From positions 744,001 to 808,000 of the forward strand of contig NZ_SJSA01000001.1 in NCBI RefSeq assembly GCF_004766125.1: DNA of 64,000 nt, written 5' to 3'. The translations under genes and the position numbers were made by a program. Origin of the DNA: Duncaniella freteri. GTDB lineage: Bacteria; Bacteroidota; Bacteroidia; Bacteroidales; Muribaculaceae. Positions 63,898 through 64,000 of this stretch are shown piece after piece. The notes beneath the pieces were generated by a model that ran no database searches, was not told where the DNA came from, and worked only from the letters and a program-made list of their open reading frames with translations. Every line of letters begins with the position of its first letter. Within the stretch, counting starts at the first letter, position 1.

Positions 63898-64000
63898 ATG
63901 GACTACGACCGATTACGCGGAATGGGCGTGGCTATGACCACACCATTCAATACTGACGAATCAATCGACTATGACACTCTTGATTTCCACATCGACTACC
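63898..64000 (+). CDS. dapA: 4-hydroxy-tetrahydrodipicolinate synthase, 5' part
   Basis: The first 34 codons only; the gene runs off the window. The start MDYDRLRGMGVAMTTPFNTD matches the opening of DapA, in which the strand GxGVAxxTPF leads into the TIM barrel and 'SIDYDTLDFHIDY' follows. DapA condenses pyruvate with aspartate semialdehyde in lysine and diaminopimelate synthesis. The catalytic Lys and Tyr lie beyond the window. Confidence 0.85.
   Translation, partial: MDYDRLRGMGVAMTTPFNTDESIDYDTLDFHIDY

Overview
The window comes from a gut-type member of Bacteroidota, order Bacteroidales, most likely near the family Muribaculaceae. Nearly every transcription start I can place uses the phylum-specific promoter (TTTG or TTG, about 20 nt, then TAnnTTTG). 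The gene content fits: fimbrillin and DUF5119-like surface proteins, DUF4493/DUF4923/DUF4831 envelope proteins, a NuoCD-fused complex I set without nuoEFG, a tricorn-like protease and an RprXY-like two-component pair. No tRNA, rRNA, CRISPR array or prophage was seen. The family name is inference from gene content.

Layout. 1-1643: end of a fimbrial/surface-protein locus. 1853-4958: metG and ansA, then a small isolated unit (5044-5501) with its own palindrome, promoter, 57-codon ORF and terminator. 5536-11456: pectinesterase-like protein, EamA transporter, tricorn-like protease. 11600-14552: histidine kinase/response regulator pair and a 785-bp gene-free stretch that may encode a small RNA. 14553-18251: unknown coiled-coil protein and a GH3 glycosidase. 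18294-19664: an insertion sequence with 17-bp inverted repeats and TTAT target duplication, sitting at the apparent transcription start of the GH3 gene. 19665-20458: AT-rich segment with mini-ORFs and a small lipoprotein. 20577-29268: DUF4831 protein, NAD(P)HX repair enzyme, two glycosyltransferases, DUF4923 and DUF4493 proteins, glutamate racemase.

29364-46688 is the most striking region: 18 same-strand genes in transcription order nuoA-B-CD-H, atpD-C-B-E-F-H-A-G, nuoI-J-K-L-M-N. The complete F1Fo ATP synthase operon lies inside the complex I operon, with small gaps and no terminator seen at either junction. The proton-pumping dehydrogenase and the ATP synthase that uses its gradient may therefore be made from one transcript.

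46892-64000 is mostly housekeeping: an outer-membrane barrel protein, truA, speA, an OmpA-like/TPR lipoprotein, an RlmL-type rRNA methyltransferase, purD, an unknown membrane protein, pdxB, a T7-lysozyme-like amidase, trxA, dnaE, a TlpA-like thiol protein and the 5' end of dapA.
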